22,206 nucleotides of DNA from contig JAWLGN010000057.1 in the NCBI GenBank assembly GCA_041685075.1, positions 1-22,206 on the forward strand. The letters run 5' to 3'. How positions within the stretch are numbered: the stretch's first letter is position 1; each line of letters opens with the position of its first letter. Position numbers and translations under genes: made by a program. The DNA comes from JAMCRM01 sp041685075 (lineage in GTDB: Bacteria; Acidobacteriota; Terriglobia; Bryobacterales; Bryobacteraceae). Shown piece after piece: positions 1 to 7,438 of this stretch. The notes beneath the pieces are model-generated. The model worked only from the letters and a program-made list of their open reading frames with translations. It made no database searches and was not told the origin of the DNA.

Positions 1-39
1 GGCGGCAAGCGACCCGTGCATAAACTGGCGTCTGTTCAT
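1..39 (-). CDS. Start of a Tat-exported protein (partial, runs off window)
   Basis: Only the first 13 codons are present, reading MNRRQFMHGSLAA. The pair of arginines followed by Q-F-M and then small, hydrophobic residues is the start of a twin-arginine signal peptide, so the product is probably folded in the cytoplasm and exported to the periplasm or envelope. The ATG lies two bases after the TGA of the ceramidase-like gene, and a GAGGAAG ribosome binding site overlaps the end of that gene, so the two are almost surely translated from one message. The function cannot be told from 13 residues. Given its partners (a hydrolase and an AbgT transporter), another exported hydrolase is a reasonable guess only. 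Confidence 0.7.
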   Translation of the reverse strand, partial: MNRRQFMHGSLAA

Positions 40-41
40 GG

Positions 42-1322
42 TCACTTCCTCAGGGTACCGATCATTTGGGCAAAACCCTGGACGATGCTCTTTTCGGCGC
101 AGCCCGGCTGAGCGCGGGTCACCTGAATCTCGTAGCTGATCTGCTCGTAAGAGGCGTCGTCCGGAAGATAGCCACTGCCGCCGTTGCAGTGCGTCAGCAT
201 CAGGGTGTGGCGTGCCTGGGAGGCGCTGCGGGTGCGCTCCCCTATGATGGCGAAGACCTCGGCCGAGACGCCGGCCAGCGCAATGTCGCCGAGCATCAGG
301 GTGGAGAGCCGGATCTCGACCGGCGGCGCCTCCACGAACTGGAAGCTGGTGCGGCGGCCGCGCCGTCCTTCCAGGCGGCGCCCGGGGCAGCTCACCACGC
401 GGCGCGCGGCGCGGATGGAGGCGGGCTCGGAGGCCTGGATCTCGCCGGCCACCCGCACCGCCTCTTCGGCCAGCAGGTAGCCAACGTTCAGCACGCCCGT
501 GAAACGCGAGGGGTCGCGGTCATAGAGCGGCGCCTGGTCGCCCGCCGCGCCGCTGGCCCACAGCGCCACGGCCTTCCCCTGGTAGCGCTCTTCGACATAG
601 CGCGCCGCGGCGCCCAGGTTATCGCTCGTGATGGCCTTGTTCTCCTGCCCCATGGAAGTGCCGTGCACGGCGTAGTTGGCGAGCAGCGCAATCAGCTCCC
701 CGTTGGGCCGCTCGATCTTGACCACTCCGAGCGTCTTATCGGAGTGGCCGTCCGGGTTGTAACCCAGCCACCAGGAGCCGTCGTGGAAGCGCGCCCGGCG
801 GTTGATGTTCACGTTCGCGCGCCCCTGGCCGGCGCCGATGCGGGCCGGTTCGAGCCGCCTGAGCGCGGTACGCGCGGCCTCCAGGATGCTCTCCTCGACG
901 CGCGCCGTGTAGGCCGCGAGGTCGCGGTTCGAATCCTCCGGCGAGGCAACCGGCGTGGGTGCGCCGTGGGTGTGGGTGCCGAAGAGCAGGATATGGTCGC
1001 GGGGGATGGCGGTTTGGCGCGCCAGGCGCTCCACGATGCGGTCCGCGTGCTCGTGCCGGAAGCCGATCAGTTCCACCCCCACGATGAGCGCCCGGGCCCT
1101 GCCGTCGTCGAGCGCGATCGCGCGCACGTGAAGGTTGTCGTGAATGGCGGTGTGGCCGTCCTCGCGGCCGGGATAGCCGCTCATCGGCAGCCGCGGCTCG
1201 AGCAGCGGGGTGATGTCCACCCTGGCGGCCCCGGCCTTCCATCCGGCGGCGGAAGACGGCGCGGCGGCGAGTGCCGCGCCAAACAGGCAGCAGCCCAGCA
1301 GCAGGCGAATGGCGTGGGTCAT
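42..1322 (-). CDS. Neutral/alkaline ceramidase-fold hydrolase, exported, nucleophile Ser absent
   Basis: 426 aa from the chosen ATG, which follows a GGGAGGT site; an upstream in-frame ATG would put 18 charged residues ahead of an otherwise good signal peptide (residues 1-25), so I reject it. The protein matches the N-terminal domain of neutral ceramidases (PF04734 family): THTHGAP at 116-122, NYAVHGTSM at 216-224 followed by TSDN, AEVF at 354-357, and GY at 384-385. By memory of the Pseudomonas enzyme these supply the zinc ligands (His, His, Glu, Tyr). The segment that normally reads GDxSP, with the catalytic Ser, reads GDQAP here (261-265), so true ceramidase activity is doubtful; another amide or ester substrate is possible. 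It is also much shorter than classic ceramidases of about 650 aa and lacks their C-terminal domain. It starts 7 nt after the AbgT gene and is probably co-transcribed with it. Confidence 0.85.
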   Translation of the reverse strand: MTHAIRLLLGCCLFGAALAAAPSSAAGWKAGAARVDITPLLEPRLPMSGYPGREDGHTAIHDNLHVRAIALDDGRARALIVGVELIGFRHEHADRIVERLARQTAIPRDHILLFGTHTHGAPTPVASPEDSNRDLAAYTARVEESILEAARTALRRLEPARIGAGQGRANVNINRRARFHDGSWWLGYNPDGHSDKTLGVVKIERPNGELIALLANYAVHGTSMGQENKAITSDNLGAAARYVEERYQGKAVALWASGAAGDQAPLYDRDPSRFTGVLNVGYLLAEEAVRVAGEIQASEPASIRAARRVVSCPGRRLEGRRGRRTSFQFVEAPPVEIRLSTLMLGDIALAGVSAEVFAIIGERTRSASQARHTLMLTHCNGGSGYLPDDASYEQISYEIQVTRAQPGCAEKSIVQGFAQMIGTLRK

Positions 1323-1329
1323 GACCTCC

Positions 1330-2880
1330 CTATTGTGCGACAGAAGTGGGCAGGTAGAGCGGCGCCCCCGGCCCAACGGGGAGCCCGGCCGCCAGCCACA
1401 CCACCAGCAGCGCGGTCCATACCGCCAGGAAGACCAGGGTGTAGGGCAGCATCATGGCGATCACGGTGCCGATGCCGGCCTTGGGGTCGTAGCGCGTCGT
1501 GAAGGCCACGATTAGCGCGAAGTACGACATCATGGGCGAGATGATGTTGGTGGTGCTGTCGCCGATGCGATAGGCCGCCTGGGTCAGTTCCGGCGAGTAT
1601 CCCAGCAGCATGAACATGGGGACGAAGACCGGCGCCATGATGGCCCACTTCGCCGAAGCGCTGCCCATGAAGAGGTTGACAAACCCTGTGAGCAACACGA
1701 AGGCCACCATCAGGGGGATGCCGCCCAGCCCCGATGCGCGCAGCGCCGCGGCGCCCTCGATGGCGGCGATCAGCCCCAGGTTGGTCCAGTTGAAGAAGGC
1801 CACGAACTGCGCGGCGAAAAACACCAGCACCATGTAGGTGCCCAGCGTGGACATGGCCTTGCCCATGGACTGGACCAGGTCGGCGTCGCTGCGGAAGACG
1901 CCCGCGCCGATGCCGAAGGCGCCGCCCGCCGCCACGCCGCCGAAAAAGATCAGGGCCACGATGCCGCTCAGAAAGGGCGAGTGCAGCAGGCCGCCGGTTG
2001 CCGGGTCGCGCAGGAAGCCGCTCGCCGGCACGGTGCCCCAGAGCAGCACCGCGGCCATCAACAGCACGGTCCACAGGGCGAAGCGCAGGCCGCGCTTTTC
2101 GGCGGCGGTGAGTTCGGCCATGCCATCCGGCCGCTCGTCGCCGGTGTAGCTCCCCAGCCGCGGAACCACGATGCGTTCCGTCACCCAGGTGCCCGCGAGA
2201 GAGATGACGATGGCGGAGACCGCCATCAGGTAGTAGTTGCAAGCCGGGTTGACCAGGTATTCGGGATCCACGATGCGGGCGGCCTCCTGGGAGAGGCCCG
2301 CCAGCAGCGGATCCACCGTGCCCAGCAATAAGTTCGCCGAGTAGCCGCCCGAGACGCCCGCAAACGCCGCCGCCAGGCCGGCCAGCGGATGCCGCCCGAC
2401 GGCCAGGAACATGATGGCGGCCAGGGGCACCAGCAGCACGTAGCCGATTTCGCTCGCGGTATTCGACATCACGCCCGCGAAGACGATCGCGAACGTCAGC
2501 AGCCGCCGCGGAGCGGAGAGCACGAGCAGCTTCAATGCCGCCCCGATAAGCCCGCTGCCCTCCGCCACCCCGATCCCCAGCATGGCCACCAGCACCGTGC
2601 CCAGCGGAGCAAAGCCGGTGAAGTTGGTTACCAGCGATGTGAGGATACGGTGCAGGCCGGCAATGGAAAGCAGGTTGACCGGCTCGATCACCGCGCCGGT
2701 GCCTGGATGCGCCACCGATAGTTCCAGCCGCGACGCCAGCCACGAAACTACCACCACCAGCACGGCCAGCAACGCAAACAGCGTGGCGGGATGCGGCAGC
2801 GCATTGCCGCCCCTCTCTACCAGCGACAGAAACCTGGAGAACGCCGCCGAAACGCGCCGCGACAATGCAGAAGCACCCAC
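1330..2880 (-). CDS. abgT: AbgT-family transporter (p-aminobenzoyl-glutamate type)
   Basis: 516 aa, the usual length of the family, with about a dozen hydrophobic segments across the inner membrane. Family signs seen: the N-terminal stretch VERGGNALPHPATLF, the SNTASEIGY segment in the first third, and near the C-terminus GSASAKWAIMAPVF followed by RIGDSTTNIISPMMSY. Known AbgT proteins import p-aminobenzoyl-glutamate, and some (MtrF, YdaH) act as proton-driven exporters of folate-related drugs; the substrate here is not known. The GTG start is the first possible one after an in-frame TGA; GAGGA lies directly against it, an unusually tight spacing, so a TTG five codons in is an alternative. 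The gene sits 58 nt after the TPR gene and 7 nt before the ceramidase-like gene, which hints at uptake or efflux of an amide product handled by that hydrolase. Confidence 0.93.
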   Translation of the reverse strand: MGASALSRRVSAAFSRFLSLVERGGNALPHPATLFALLAVLVVVVSWLASRLELSVAHPGTGAVIEPVNLLSIAGLHRILTSLVTNFTGFAPLGTVLVAMLGIGVAEGSGLIGAALKLLVLSAPRRLLTFAIVFAGVMSNTASEIGYVLLVPLAAIMFLAVGRHPLAGLAAAFAGVSGGYSANLLLGTVDPLLAGLSQEAARIVDPEYLVNPACNYYLMAVSAIVISLAGTWVTERIVVPRLGSYTGDERPDGMAELTAAEKRGLRFALWTVLLMAAVLLWGTVPASGFLRDPATGGLLHSPFLSGIVALIFFGGVAAGGAFGIGAGVFRSDADLVQSMGKAMSTLGTYMVLVFFAAQFVAFFNWTNLGLIAAIEGAAALRASGLGGIPLMVAFVLLTGFVNLFMGSASAKWAIMAPVFVPMFMLLGYSPELTQAAYRIGDSTTNIISPMMSYFALIVAFTTRYDPKAGIGTVIAMMLPYTLVFLAVWTALLVVWLAAGLPVGPGAPLYLPTSVAQ

Positions 2881-2938
2881 TCCTCAATACGGTAGCATTG
2901 CGGGCGGCCTGTTCGACCAGCCGTTACAGGAGAGATCG

Positions 2939-4621
2939 CTACGCTCGCGGTGGATCGAAGTAGCTGGCCGCCAGTTCGGGTTTTTCGCGGATGGCCTTGC
3001 GCCAGCAGGAGCGCGCTTCGTCCTCCTGGCCCGTGGCCAGCAGCACGTGCCCCAGGTTGAGCAGGGCTTCGGCGAACTTCGGGTCTTCCTTCACGGCGCG
3101 GCGGTAGAACTCCGCCGCTTCCTGGTTTTCGCCGCGCTTCTGGCATACCAGGCCGGCATTGTAGAACAGCTCGGGGCTGTGCTCGCCGAGTTCGATCAGC
3201 TTGAGATGAAGCTTGTGAGCGGCGGCGTAGTCCTCCTTTTCGAGCGCCAGCACGGCCAGGCCGCGCAGCCCGTCGGTCGAATCGGGTCGCAGCTTGAGCA
3301 GTCGCTCGAAGCACTCCCGCGCCTTGCGGGAGTCGCCGGCGCGGGCGTGAGCGATGCCGGCGTTCAGGCAGGCTTCCGGCCAGTCGGGGCGTTTGGCGAG
3401 GCAGGCCCGAAAGGCCTCCATGGCGCCATGAAAATCGTTGCGCAGCAGCCGCAGGTAGCCGATGCGGAAGCGCGCATCGGGCCACTCGGGGGCCTCCTCC
3501 GGCAGGGCGGCGTACATCTCCTCCGCCTTGCCCGGTTCGTCCTGCTGCTCCAGCACCAGCGCCAGGTTCCAGATGACGCCGGACTGCCGCGGGTCGATCT
3601 GGAGGGCGCGTTCGTAACAGGCGCGGGCCGCCTGCAAGTCGTTCAGTTCGTGGTGCACGCCGCCCAGGTTGAGCTGCACTTCAAGGGCGTCCGGGCGGAT
3701 GGCGGCGGCGCGCTGGTAGGCCGCCACGGCCTTGGCGGGATTCCCGATCTTCTGCTGCGCCACCCCCAGGTTGAACCAGTGCTCGAAGACCTCCGGCGCC
3801 AGCTCCGTTAAGCTGCGGCAGCGCCCCACGGCGCTCAGATGATCGCCGGCGGCAAAGTCGGCGGCCGCCAGGGCCTCCAGCGCGGGGATGCTTTGGGGCT
3901 GGAGCGCCAGCAGAGCTTCGGCATGCTGGCGGGCGGCGTCGAAATCGTTGGCGGCCAGGCAGAGCGCCACCAGGTTGCCCAGCGCCTCCTCCGAGCGCGG
4001 GTTGATGGCCAGCACGCGGCCGTAAAACTCGGTGGCCTCTTCGTGCCGGCCGGCCTGTTGGAGTGCCACGGCCTTGCCGAACAGCGCCTCCTCGTGTTCG
4101 GGGTGGCGCACCAGGAAGCGGTTGAAGGCTGCCAGGGCCTGATCGGCGCGGCCCAGGTGCAACAGGCAGATCCCCATCCCCAGCATGGCCTCCGAAGACT
4201 TCCGGTCGACATCGAAGGCGCGCTGGAAGGACTCCGCCGCCGGCTCCCAGCGGCCCTGCTTGCCCAGGCACACCGCCAGATTGAAGTGCGCCGTGCGGTG
4301 CATGGGCTGCATTCCCGCGAGCCTTGCGTAGGCGGCGGCGGCGGCTTCGTACTCGCCCATCTCGTAGTGGATGCGTGCCAGGGCGGAGTAAAGCGCCGGC
4401 TCGCGCAAGCCGCCGTCGATAGCCTGCTTCAGTCCCTTGGCGGCCTTCTCGAGATTTCCCTCCAGGTGCTGGGTCACGGCGGTGGACAGCACGCGACTCA
4501 CGCGTTCGGCTTGCTTGGGATCGCCGGAGGCCGCCGGCACCGGCGGGGGAGCAATCGGCCCACCGGCCGCTGGTGCTGCGTAGTTCATCTCTTCACTCTC
4601 CGTTTCCTCGATGATTTTCAT
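2939..4621 (-). CDS. TPR-repeat protein, about 15 consecutive repeats
   Basis: 560 aa with no signal peptide or membrane segment, so probably cytoplasmic. After an acidic, then Pro/Ala-rich start (residues 1-40), the whole chain to about 553 is an unbroken run of roughly fifteen 34-residue TPR units, each with the usual pattern (for example NLGVAQQKIGNPAKAVAAYQRA and NLGGVHHELNDLQAARACYERA). Such a superhelix normally acts as a protein-binding scaffold; no catalytic domain is present. The ATG shares an ATGA overlap with the stop of the upstream zinc-ribbon protein gene and has GGGAG upstream, so the two are translationally coupled and probably work as partners. An upstream in-frame extension exists, but it is Arg/Gly-rich out-of-frame sequence of the neighbour. 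The specific partner and pathway are unknown. Confidence 0.9.
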   Translation of the reverse strand: MKIIEETESEEMNYAAPAAGGPIAPPPVPAASGDPKQAERVSRVLSTAVTQHLEGNLEKAAKGLKQAIDGGLREPALYSALARIHYEMGEYEAAAAAYARLAGMQPMHRTAHFNLAVCLGKQGRWEPAAESFQRAFDVDRKSSEAMLGMGICLLHLGRADQALAAFNRFLVRHPEHEEALFGKAVALQQAGRHEEATEFYGRVLAINPRSEEALGNLVALCLAANDFDAARQHAEALLALQPQSIPALEALAAADFAAGDHLSAVGRCRSLTELAPEVFEHWFNLGVAQQKIGNPAKAVAAYQRAAAIRPDALEVQLNLGGVHHELNDLQAARACYERALQIDPRQSGVIWNLALVLEQQDEPGKAEEMYAALPEEAPEWPDARFRIGYLRLLRNDFHGAMEAFRACLAKRPDWPEACLNAGIAHARAGDSRKARECFERLLKLRPDSTDGLRGLAVLALEKEDYAAAHKLHLKLIELGEHSPELFYNAGLVCQKRGENQEAAEFYRRAVKEDPKFAEALLNLGHVLLATGQEDEARSCWRKAIREKPELAASYFDPPRA

Positions 4622-7272
4622 TGGGGGCTCCCAGGGAACAGGACCAGCGCAGGCAGCGCCGTGTAGCGCCGATGTTCCCAGGCATGGCGGGGCGCGTCTC
4701 TGCGGACCAGCATGGCGCAGATGCGGCCGAGCAGGTCGTCGTTGCTGGTCACCCTCACCCAGTACAGCCGGACACGCTCGCCGGCGTCGCTGAACATCCC
4801 TACCCCGCCGGAGGACAGCCCTTCCTCGGTCCACCGGTCCACCTGCTGCCCTTCCACCGACGCGGCGAAGGTGCGGCCGTGGACCTCTACCGCCACGCGG
4901 TAGGGCGAGTTGCCGTGCAGGGCGGCTCGCACGGGCACCTCCACGGCTTTGCCTTTCTTCCCTCCCACGACCGGGTAGCGCACCAGCGAGACCAGCGGGC
5001 GCGGCCCGGGCTTCGTGACCGCCAGCTTCACGGCGTAGTAGTTCTGGGGATCGCGTGCCCGCACCGCGCACGACAGCCCGTTGCGCTCGATCTGGGCGAG
5101 CATTCTCAAGGTGTAATTCGAATACGCCAGGGAGGGCCGAAAGATGGCGAACTCGCCGGGGCGCACGTAGCCCTCCGGGTGACGCGACCAGCTCCGGGCC
5201 CAGTCGTCCGAGGCCCCCTGCCAGGCTTCCAGGCCGCCGCGAAAATTATCGGAGTGCTCGATGGCCGCGCGGCTGGCGAGGCTGTCCCCCACCCAGTCCA
5301 GGCCGGCCAGCGCTCTGCCGGCGCTGAGCGGCGCGCCGCTCGACCAGAAGGCCACGGCGGCCAGTATGCCGGCGGCTGCCGCCAGCACTCTCTTGGCCAG
5401 GGTGTGGGCGCGGCGGCGGCGCGCGGCACGGTCGGGCATGACCGCCAGCACACCGGCGGGTGAGAACTCGGGATCCGGCTGCGCGGCGATGCTGGTGAAA
5501 CCCTCGAGAACCGCCCTGAGATTGAAGGCCGGGAGCCGCGGTCCGGGCGCCACCGACGGGAACTCGCCGCGGCGGTTGAAGGCGGCGGGAGCCCCCCGCA
5601 AAGCGAGCGGCAGGCGCAGCGGTTTGTCGGCCGCCGCGATCTTCACGCCGGAGGCGCAAGGCGGCAGGGATGGAATTGCCGCCCGGCGTTGGGCCGGAAG
5701 AATCGCCGCAACGTCGAAGGCCACTTCGCGTGAGGCGGGTGCGGCGGAGACAGGGGGCCGGCCGGCAAAGGGGGCGACGGCCGGCTCCCGGTGGGGCCCC
5801 ATCTCCCGCGGCAGGAGCGGGAGCAGGGCAGGTGGCGCGACCTCATGGGCGGTGGGGGTTCCGCGTGCCGGACGAGCGCCGCTGGGCAGTGCGAGCGCTG
5901 GTGCGCACGCTGCAAAGGCCTCCAGCCGGCCCCCGGGGTCGAGCGTCAAAGTCAAAGGCAGCGTCTGCACCGCCGTTGGAGCGGGCGAGAGCTCCATCGA
6001 AACGGGCGCGGGCGCGGGCGCAGTGGGTAGTGAGGCCGCACCGGGCCGCCGGCCGGGGGCCGCTGCGGCCGCGGCCGGGGTAAGCCCCCGGGGCGCCGCC
6101 GCCGGTACCGCCAGGGTGAACGGGGCGGCCGGCGGCGCCCCCAAAATTGGCAGCGCGCCGGCGCATGCCGGTTTCTTCGAAGAGAACTCGCGCGCCGCAA
6201 CGCACCACCTGAAGAAGACCTGGCGGCCGGCCAGGCGCGGTGCCGCGATCTCCGTCTCCGGCAGTTGCAGGGCGCGTCGGGGCCGGCTCACGGGCCGGGG
6301 TTCGCGCTGTACCGTGACGGCCTCCGGGGCGCGCGGCGGGAGCGCCGCAAAGGGCTGCTGCCGCGGCGCAGGTGCTGCCATGCTATACCCAAGCCGAGGA
6401 ACCGCCACCGCCGGGGCAGCGGCGGCTGCAGCCGGCGCCGGCAGCGGGCGGGACCCGTTCGGCGCGGCGGCACGCATCCGCCACGCGGTCCCCGCGGTCC
6501 CGAGCAGTGGACTCGCGGCCGGCTTCCCCGCCCATCCCGGGACCTCCGGCGCCCGCTTCGAAAGCCGCGCCGGCACCAGCCTCCCGGTCGGAGCGGGCGC
6601 GGCGTAGACCGGCCGCACGCACGCGGGCAGGGCGGCCGAGCCATGGCTCAAAACCTGCACTGCAAATTCCCGATCGACCTTCGAGGAAAGCGCCAGGCGC
6701 GGAAGATGCGGCTGGAGCGAAAAGGCCGTCCAGGCCGGGTCCTGCTGCAACGCTTTCGGCTTTTCGGAAGCAGCGTCCGGCAACGAGACCAATGGCAGCG
6801 GCGCCGCGCATCCGAAGCGCCCTCCGGTTCGCGGCGGCGCAGGCAACCCGATGTGGGTATACAGCCGCCGGCGCGCCTCGGCCGAACGCCGCGGAACGAG
6901 GGGCCGCGCCTCGGCTCGCATACTGCCACATGCAGGCGGAGCGCCGGCCCGCGGCTGGAGCCGCGGCGAGATCGTGAACGATTCGCCCAGCATCGGCGAC
7001 GGCCGGAGCCTGAACGCCCTGGGGCCGTGAGGCGGCGCAGCGGGATACCGCATCCCGGCGCTCACCCGATGCTGCGAGCACTTCCCATCCGCCGCGGGCA
7101 GCGACCCGACGAACTCCGCGGCGCGGGTGGGCTGCGGCTCGGCTTCCGCCAGACGGTTCAGCCCCTTGCGCAGCCTGGAGTGGTACTCACGCCGGTGCGC
7201 CGGGCAGCAAAAATCGCTATCCTGGAGCCGCCGAATCGGCAGGATGACACTACCGCAGTACAAACAGGCCAT
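4618..7272 (-). CDS. Membrane protein: zinc-ribbon-like N-terminus, long Ala/Pro linker, ConA-like C-terminal domain
   Basis: 884 aa. The N-terminus has CxxC at 3-6 and FCCPAHRREYH at 21-31, a likely small zinc knuckle facing the cytoplasm. Residues about 45-620 are a low-complexity stretch rich in Ala, Pro and Arg with no domain I recognise. One hydrophobic segment lies at 629-646 after an Arg-rich patch, which predicts N-in, C-out. The exported part (647-884) looks like a beta-sandwich of the LamG/concanavalin type: DNF near its start, SYSNY/YAVKL-type strands, and GGVGMFS before a closing strand, as in sugar-binding or DUF1080-like domains. I cannot name the family. The start is firm: AAAGGAGG at 7278-7285, 5 nt before ATG. 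It overlaps the TPR gene by 4 nt. Inferred role: linking something outside the membrane to a cytoplasmic TPR scaffold. Confidence 0.8.
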   Translation of the reverse strand: MACLYCGSVILPIRRLQDSDFCCPAHRREYHSRLRKGLNRLAEAEPQPTRAAEFVGSLPAADGKCSQHRVSAGMRYPAAPPHGPRAFRLRPSPMLGESFTISPRLQPRAGAPPACGSMRAEARPLVPRRSAEARRRLYTHIGLPAPPRTGGRFGCAAPLPLVSLPDAASEKPKALQQDPAWTAFSLQPHLPRLALSSKVDREFAVQVLSHGSAALPACVRPVYAAPAPTGRLVPARLSKRAPEVPGWAGKPAASPLLGTAGTAWRMRAAAPNGSRPLPAPAAAAAAPAVAVPRLGYSMAAPAPRQQPFAALPPRAPEAVTVQREPRPVSRPRRALQLPETEIAAPRLAGRQVFFRWCVAAREFSSKKPACAGALPILGAPPAAPFTLAVPAAAPRGLTPAAAAAAPGRRPGAASLPTAPAPAPVSMELSPAPTAVQTLPLTLTLDPGGRLEAFAACAPALALPSGARPARGTPTAHEVAPPALLPLLPREMGPHREPAVAPFAGRPPVSAAPASREVAFDVAAILPAQRRAAIPSLPPCASGVKIAAADKPLRLPLALRGAPAAFNRRGEFPSVAPGPRLPAFNLRAVLEGFTSIAAQPDPEFSPAGVLAVMPDRAARRRRAHTLAKRVLAAAAGILAAVAFWSSGAPLSAGRALAGLDWVGDSLASRAAIEHSDNFRGGLEAWQGASDDWARSWSRHPEGYVRPGEFAIFRPSLAYSNYTLRMLAQIERNGLSCAVRARDPQNYYAVKLAVTKPGPRPLVSLVRYPVVGGKKGKAVEVPVRAALHGNSPYRVAVEVHGRTFAASVEGQQVDRWTEEGLSSGGVGMFSDAGERVRLYWVRVTSNDDLLGRICAMLVRRDAPRHAWEHRRYTALPALVLFPGSPQ

Positions 7273-7362
7273 GCCCGCCTCCTTTCGGCGCAGTGATCAT
7301 CGGAACCAGGTCTTCCTATCGAATTAGGGTCACATTGGCGGCTGAACGATACTCCCCATTTG

Positions 7363-7393
7363 GTTAGCGCCGTGCCGTTAACCTTCGTTAGCG
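7363..7393 (+). repeat. Three GTTA(G/A)C heptamers, possible operator
   Basis: GTTAGCG occurs at 7363-7369 and 7387-7393, with GTTAACC at 7377-7383 between them. GGTTAGC (7362-7368) and GTTAACC also form an inverted pair with one mismatch. They lie just upstream of the -10 element of the plus-strand gene. Regulator binding is inference; short words like these can arise by chance. Confidence 0.3.
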
Positions 7394-7415
7394 GAGGCCG
7401 CGGCGGTCTTATACT
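7387..7415 (+). promoter_or_regulatory. Likely promoter of the plus-strand hydrolase gene
   Basis: TATACT at 7410-7415 matches the sigma-70 -10 consensus in 5 of 6 bases. The -35 region, 17 bp upstream, reads GTTAGC (7387-7392) and is weak, so an activator may be needed. The predicted start of transcription, near 7422, would leave a very short leader of about 11-17 nt. Confidence 0.45.
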
Positions 7416-7438
7416 CTGAAGAAAGCAATCGAGTGGAT

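Larger units (their letters stand above)
7273..7438. other. Divergent intergenic region
   Basis: This is the only gap above 120 bp. It must hold the promoters of both the zinc-ribbon protein gene (minus) and the hydrolase gene (plus). I see the strong ribosome binding site of the minus gene (7278-7285), a likely plus-strand -10 element (7410-7415) and three related GTTA-containing heptamers (7363-7393). No convincing minus-strand promoter could be picked; a TATAAG at the same place as the plus -10 lacks a -35 partner. No coding signal is seen. Confidence 0.6.

Noticed and set aside
1323..1376. 18-codon extension of the ceramidase-like gene
   Set aside because: It would overlap the AbgT gene's 3' end and bury the signal peptide behind charged residues.
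2544..2554. CCGATAA on the plus strand as a sigma-28 -10
   Set aside because: Inside the AbgT gene on the opposite strand, with no -35 partner and no gene to drive.
4622..5071. N-terminal extension of the TPR gene by 150 codons
   Set aside because: The extension is Arg/Gly-rich and lies in another frame of the upstream gene; the ATG at 4621 has an ATGA overlap, a ribosome site and a sensible product.
5261..6607. 448-codon plus-strand open frame opposite the zinc-ribbon protein gene
   Set aside because: Its product is low-complexity Ala/Arg/Gly and mirrors the Ala/Pro-rich linker on the other strand; long antisense frames are expected in GC-rich genes.
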